NCBI GenBank assembly: GCA_029268165.1
Contig: JAJUGM010000068.1
Span: 1-11,091, forward strand
Length of the DNA stretch: 11,091 nucleotides
Direction: 5' to 3'
From: Bacteroidota bacterium
GTDB lineage: Bacteria > Bacteroidota > Bacteroidia > Bacteroidales > UBA10428
This document shows, piece by piece, positions 7,040 to 11,091 of this stretch. Made by a program: the position numbers and the translations under genes. The notes under the pieces are model-generated. The model made no database searches and was not told the DNA's origin. It was given only the letters and a program-made list of their open reading frames with translations. Numbering within the stretch: the stretch's first letter is position 1; the number at the start of each line of letters is the position of its first letter.

Positions 7040-7942
7040 TTATAAGCTGATTATCCGGTTACGAACTTCTTCAGTTGTGTTAATGATTTTATTTAGTAGT
7101 TCTGGTGTAATTTCAACAATACTTTTGTCATTTTGTACAATGGTGAGCATACCATTTTCTTCGATCATCTGCGGCTCACCTTTGATTATTTTGATATTTA
7201 CATCGTTAAAATGTTCTTTTATCAGATAAAGATCGTCGAGCAGTTTACTAAACTGTTTATCTTTTTTATAGGTCTCAAGGATAAGGATAAGCTCATTCAG
7301 GACAATTTTCTGTTCGCCAATTCTTTCTGCAAGTTGTTTGTTAGGCGCATCCTTAGCCACCTGCGTGGCAAAGTACAATCCTTCAAGCCATATACCTGTA
7401 ATCATCAAAGCACTGAGGTTACTGCGGTTATTTGAATGTAGGTATTTATCCATCTGATTGAAACTATGAACGGATATATACATTAGCGAATCAAGATTCT
7501 GATTATTGGTGGCTAACCTTTTAAGTGTAGTGAAATCAAAGAACTGGCCAACTTTTATTTCATCAGCAAGCGTTTTAATGGCCGAAATATAATCAATAAC
7601 AGCAGAGGTCTTATTATACATGTTCAGATAACCAAGATCAGCGCCATAAATACCAAGGTTTAATGATTGTTTAAAACTGTTTGATAATTTGTTAACACGG
7701 TCTGTGGATGACAAATATTTATTGGAATAAGGAACACCAAGTTCTTTAATAAGCGCAGCCATTTCAATAGGAGAAGATATATTCTGTATAATATTCTGCA
7801 TAACATCTTCTGAAATAGGCACTTCTGTATTCAGAACAGAATCAGGCACTTCAAATTCGGTTTCAGAGGTCTGTTTTTCCCCTGACCTGCATGAACCAAA
7901 AATTAAAACAACTGCCAGAACATATACGAGCTTTTTTATCAT
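7040..7942 (-). CDS. Helical lipoprotein of unknown function
   Basis: Encodes 300 residues. The N-terminus MIKKLVYVLAVVLIFGSC is a lipoprotein signal peptide with lipobox FGSC, giving lipidated Cys18. A short polar, acidic linker follows. The rest (about 45-300) is predicted mostly alpha-helical, with repeated amphipathic stretches (for example 60-125 and 180-250) and no enzyme motif that I recognise. No clear run of acidic residues follows Cys18 (CRSGEKQ), so the surface-export signal known for Bacteroidota lipoproteins is not evident. Periplasmic anchoring is the simpler reading. It lies 71 bases after the ABC transporter gene and 2 nt before the secreted-protein gene. The context suggests an accessory or adaptor of the transporter. 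It may be a family-specific conserved hypothetical protein. Confidence 0.85.
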   Translation of the reverse strand: MIKKLVYVLAVVLIFGSCRSGEKQTSETEFEVPDSVLNTEVPISEDVMQNIIQNISSPIEMAALIKELGVPYSNKYLSSTDRVNKLSNSFKQSLNLGIYGADLGYLNMYNKTSAVIDYISAIKTLADEIKVGQFFDFTTLKRLATNNQNLDSLMYISVHSFNQMDKYLHSNNRSNLSALMITGIWLEGLYFATQVAKDAPNKQLAERIGEQKIVLNELILILETYKKDKQFSKLLDDLYLIKEHFNDVNIKIIKGEPQMIEENGMLTIVQNDKSIVEITPELLNKIINTTEEVRNRIISL

Positions 7943-7965
7943 AATTCAAATAATTTGATTAAAAA

Positions 7966-7973
7966 CAAAATTA
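7966..7973 (-). promoter_or_regulatory. Weak candidate -7 element ahead of the lipoprotein gene
   Basis: On the minus strand this reads TAATTTTG, a full match to the TAnnTTTG element, 23 bases ahead of the lipoprotein start. No TTTG lies at the usual upstream distance: the nearest is at 8003-8006, 29 nt away. In such AT-rich DNA the match may be chance. If real, it would give the lipoprotein and secreted-protein genes a secondary promoter within the transporter operon. Confidence 0.2.
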
Positions 7974-8013
7974 ACGATATGAATAAAAATATAAAACATG
8001 TGCAAACAAATCA

Positions 8014-11000
8014 TTAATTATTTTTCTTTTTAAATCGTTCTGTAAAGGTTAATAATTTTTTCAGGCCATCAAAATATAAAATTATGTAAAATAACAATGT
8101 CAACATCCAAACAAGGTAAATATTAAACCAATAAGTGTCGAAAATATTACCCATAAAGGGTTTTACCGGTGAGAAGAAATGAGTGCGAATACTTAATGGC
8201 CCGGCAGGAATCGGATCCTGATAAATAGGATCGTAATGCTGTACAAGTCGGTGATTGAATTCGAGTATTTTGTTTTTTTCGTAAACTTTTCTGACTATAT
8301 CTGAAATTCCTTCATTGTGATAATTATCCCGCAATAGGTAGTATCCATCAGGATTATTTTCGAGCCAGAAATTAATATAGTTTTCTTTTTTAGCACTTAT
8401 TCTCTGAAATTCGTCACCATAATATTTATCCAGTGATTTCAGATAATTATAAACCTTATTTGCTGTATTTCTGTCGAATTTATCGGGTGTCAGATTTTCT
8501 ATTTCATCAAACGGGCGGACATTGGTATTGATTTTACTTTCAGTTTTAATTTCATTAGCAAGTAAAATAAGGTCATTGGTTGATATGCTTACTGCTCCGA
8601 TATTGTCGAGCTCACGGGTAACCCTTTCGAGTCTTTCGTTTAATTCCGGGAGCCAGTATACTTTTTTGTAATCTGACTGACTTTCAATTTTTTCAAGTTC
8701 GTATAGTTTAACTTTTGATTTTTTATAGTTCATGAATTTGTTATCCTTATACTGATGTACCATCAGGGCTTCATAAGTCCATTTGGTTACCATGAACTCA
8801 GCAATAATAGGCACTTTGTCTACCCGGCTAACAGTACGGTTAAGCTTGTCAAAACTAAACATAGCTCCGCTGAGTATCATCATAGGTATCATTACCAACG
8901 GGATTAAGATATAGATGGTAACTGCTGAATTGAATGTGGCTGAGATATTTAATCCGAGCATATTGGCAAAAGCGGCAGTAGAAAACAAAGCAAGCCAGTA
9001 AACGAAATACATATCTCTTATTCCCAGAATGGTATTGGCAATGATGATAAACAGAAACGACTGAATGGCTGATATAACAAACAAAATAATTATTTTGGAC
9101 ATCAGGTAGCTTGACCTGCTAAGGTTAAGGAATGATTCACGTTTTAATATTTTACGGTCCCTGAAGATTTCTTCGGCGCTAACTGTAAGGCCAAGAAACA
9201 GTGCCACAATGAGGGCCATAAAAATATAAATGGGGATGTTTTCATTTACCCTGAAGATATATATGTTGGAATTAGGATCTTCGAAGTAACGAATGATATA
9301 TGAGAGAATAAATCCCAGTATGGGGGCTTCAAGCATGCTAAGCGCAAGATACTGGCGATTGCTGATTTTTGATAAAAAGTCCCGGAAAAAATATATTTTC
9401 CATTGTGTAAGCCAGGAAGGGATTCTCAGGTTTTTTGGCGGCGAATCATCTACAGGTGGCAGTTCTTTGTAAGTGATATTATGTTTGAAATGTTCTTCCC
9501 ATTGTTGCGGAGTCACTTTGCGTGCATCGGTGTAATTTCCGAATTCATCAACAACTTTTGCCTCTATAATGTTAAAAATCAGCTCGGGGTTAACATTACC
9601 GCAGGTAGGACATTCGCCTACTTCACTATTAATCTGGGCATCAAGTCGTTTGAAATACATGACTCCTTCCACCGGGTTTCCGTAGTATATCATATAACCA
9701 CCCGTATCGAGGATAATCATTTTATCAAACATTTTGTAAATTTCCGAAGACGGCTGGTGAATGACAACAAAAATGAGCTTTCCTTTCAGCGTAAGTTCAC
9801 GTATTAGGTCCATCACATTTTCGGAGTCACGTGATGAAAGTCCCGATGTTGGCTCGTCGATAAAAAGAATAGATGGTTCACGGATAAGTTCAAGGGCAAT
9901 ATTAAGCCTTTTTCGTTGGCCGCCACTTATGGTTTTATTAAGCGGTGAGCCAACTTTCAGGTCCTTAAGTTCAAAAAGGCCCAGGTTTTGTAATGTTTTA
10001 TTAACAAGTTCTATTACTTCATTATCTGATTTATCCTTAAAGCATAATTTTGCATTGAAATATAAATTCTGGAAAACTGTAAGTTCCTCAATCAGCAGGT
10101 CATCTTGAGGCACAAGGCCGATAACTCCTTCAAGTTTTTCCTTTTCTTTATGAAGGTTAATTCCGTTTATCAGGACTTCGCCTTTAGAAGGTTTATCAAT
10201 GCCGCAAAGGACGTTAAGCAGGGTGGTTTTTCCTGCTCCGCTTGAGCCCATAATGCCAATAAGCTTACCGTGTCCTTCTGAGAAGCTGATGTTGCGTAAA
10301 CCAATATTTCCGTTAGGGAATTTGAATTCAAGGTTTCTGGCAGTATATGAAATCTGGCTTGCAATTGTATCGGCCAGAAAGTGCGATGCAACGTCGCTAT
10401 AATAAACTGGGGCTGCCTTGGGTAATTTTACAGTGCTGCCGTTGGCAAAAAGGTAAATGCGGTCAATTCTTACCGGAAGGCCGTTTAGAAATAAGTCTTC
10501 ACCACCTGTATATTTTAAAAAATAAAGGTCTACACTTTTTATTCTCAGGATAAAGATATTGGCATCAAGCTGTTTGGTATGTATTTTCTTTGCAAACCTT
10601 GGCTTAAAAGGCTTATCGTTAATAATTAAAATATTGATGTCGTCAAGCTCGTCTGCTTCATTTTTTACAACAAATTTTTCAATACTGGCAAATTCTTCTT
10701 TTGTTACTTTAAAAACATCGGCAACAGTATTGACAATTTGCATGCGTTGATCTGTAAATTTCCGGTCGGCATTAATAATCTCAAACAGGCGAACCAGAAC
10801 AACAACTTTCTGTCTTTGGGTCAGTGTTTTATTTATTTTTTTGCACAAACCCAGGATACGAACTGAATCTCTTACGGAAGTGAGTTTGGGTGCACCCTTT
10901 TCTTCCTCATTTTCAATATCGTAGTTATTGATATCTGTTAATCCGGCATATTGTTCAAAGAGTGAGAAATATTCTTTTACTTCTTCATCGTTTAATTGCT

Positions 11001-11091
11001 GTTGCAGGAAATTTTTTACATACTCCACCTGTGTTGCTTCAACTCCCTCATCCTGCTTAGCAATGATGGCAAAAAGTTGCATCAGCGCTCT
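8014..11091 (-). CDS. ABCG-like ATP-binding/permease half-transporter with FHA-like domain (5' partial)
   Basis: Inner-membrane ABC exporter. Residues are counted from the ATG at 11082 (1022 aa). Residues 1-140 are helical and may be a TerB-like domain. Residues 150-235 are beta-rich (EDLFLNGLPV, GSTVKL) and resemble a divergent FHA domain. The ATPase spans about 245-470: Walker A GSSGAGKTT (279-287), Q-loop Gln326, signature ISGGQ (385-389), Walker B ILFIDE (405-410) and switch His442, so it looks active. CPTCGNVNPELIF (491-503) occupies the place of the CP...NPADF motif of the ABCG family. Six membrane segments lie near 577-597, 614-636, 661-685, 692-715, 719-742 and 983-1003. The loop between the last two, about 240 residues, should face the periplasm and contains coiled-coil-like helices; it is far larger than in typical ABCG proteins. 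The frame stays open to the window edge with codons for R-A-L before the ATG, so the true start is probably outside. With one permease half, a dimer is expected. The substrate is unknown. Confidence 0.9.
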   Translation of the reverse strand, partial: RALMQLFAIIAKQDEGVEATQVEYVKNFLQQQLNDEEVKEYFSLFEQYAGLTDINNYDIENEEEKGAPKLTSVRDSVRILGLCKKINKTLTQRQKVVVLVRLFEIINADRKFTDQRMQIVNTVADVFKVTKEEFASIEKFVVKNEADELDDINILIINDKPFKPRFAKKIHTKQLDANIFILRIKSVDLYFLKYTGGEDLFLNGLPVRIDRIYLFANGSTVKLPKAAPVYYSDVASHFLADTIASQISYTARNLEFKFPNGNIGLRNISFSEGHGKLIGIMGSSGAGKTTLLNVLCGIDKPSKGEVLINGINLHKEKEKLEGVIGLVPQDDLLIEELTVFQNLYFNAKLCFKDKSDNEVIELVNKTLQNLGLFELKDLKVGSPLNKTISGGQRKRLNIALELIREPSILFIDEPTSGLSSRDSENVMDLIRELTLKGKLIFVVIHQPSSEIYKMFDKMIILDTGGYMIYYGNPVEGVMYFKRLDAQINSEVGECPTCGNVNPELIFNIIEAKVVDEFGNYTDARKVTPQQWEEHFKHNITYKELPPVDDSPPKNLRIPSWLTQWKIYFFRDFLSKISNRQYLALSMLEAPILGFILSYIIRYFEDPNSNIYIFRVNENIPIYIFMALIVALFLGLTVSAEEIFRDRKILKRESFLNLSRSSYLMSKIIILFVISAIQSFLFIIIANTILGIRDMYFVYWLALFSTAAFANMLGLNISATFNSAVTIYILIPLVMIPMMILSGAMFSFDKLNRTVSRVDKVPIIAEFMVTKWTYEALMVHQYKDNKFMNYKKSKVKLYELEKIESQSDYKKVYWLPELNERLERVTRELDNIGAVSISTNDLILLANEIKTESKINTNVRPFDEIENLTPDKFDRNTANKVYNYLKSLDKYYGDEFQRISAKKENYINFWLENNPDGYYLLRDNYHNEGISDIVRKVYEKNKILEFNHRLVQHYDPIYQDPIPAGPLSIRTHFFSPVKPFMGNIFDTYWFNIYLVWMLTLLFYIILYFDGLKKLLTFTERFKKKNN

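Noticed and set aside
7133..7435. 100-codon plus-strand open frame opposite the lipoprotein gene
   Set aside because: It is antisense to a coherent signal-peptide-bearing gene and its translation has no recognisable features.
9599..9612. CPTCG in the transporter read as a zinc ribbon
   Set aside because: Only one CxxC pair is present near the ATPase end; no second pair is seen close by. The position and the following NPELIF fit the ABCG CP...NPADF linker motif better.
9403..10750. Several plus-strand open frames opposite the ABC transporter gene
   Set aside because: They lie entirely antisense to a gene with complete ABC motifs and show no protein features of their own.

Overview
The window looks like chromosomal DNA of a member of the Bacteroidota, most likely Bacteroidales-like. 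The DNA is AT-rich, genes have A/T-rich leaders without evident Shine-Dalgarno sequences, and a consensus Bacteroidota promoter (TTTG, 18-nt spacer, TAnnTTTG) lies in front of trxA. The protein families also fit: a TrxP-like periplasmic thioredoxin, an exonuclease-fused DnaE, and an FHA/ABCG-type transporter. No phage, insertion sequence, CRISPR array, tRNA or rRNA was seen. The region reads as housekeeping plus cell-envelope genes.

Left part, plus strand: a secreted thioredoxin-fold protein (29-598) is followed by a 368-base gap with several stem-loops, one a possible terminator. Then comes a large replicative DNA polymerase III alpha subunit (967-5181). It carries an N-terminal DnaQ-like proofreading exonuclease and also a PHP domain with a full metal-ligand set. 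Cytosolic thioredoxin trxA (5264-5581) follows with its own good promoter. Its stop codon shares one base with the start of a polytopic membrane protein of unknown function (5581-6600).

Right part, minus strand (read from the right edge leftward): a large ABCG-like half-transporter (11091-8014) with a helical N-terminal region, an FHA-like region, an ATPase, six predicted membrane segments and a roughly 240-residue extracytoplasmic loop between TM5 and TM6. Its 5' end is probably cut by the window edge. Next are a helical lipoprotein (7942-7040) and, 2 nt later, a small secreted beta-rich protein (7037-6597). The last gene overlaps the convergent membrane-protein gene by 4 nt.

The three minus-strand genes look like one transcription unit encoding an envelope export or remodelling machine: a transporter with a big periplasmic domain, a lipoprotein and a secreted partner. 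Its substrate cannot be read from the sequence. This module is the best candidate here for an undescribed system. The dual-proofreading polymerase is the best single-protein curiosity.
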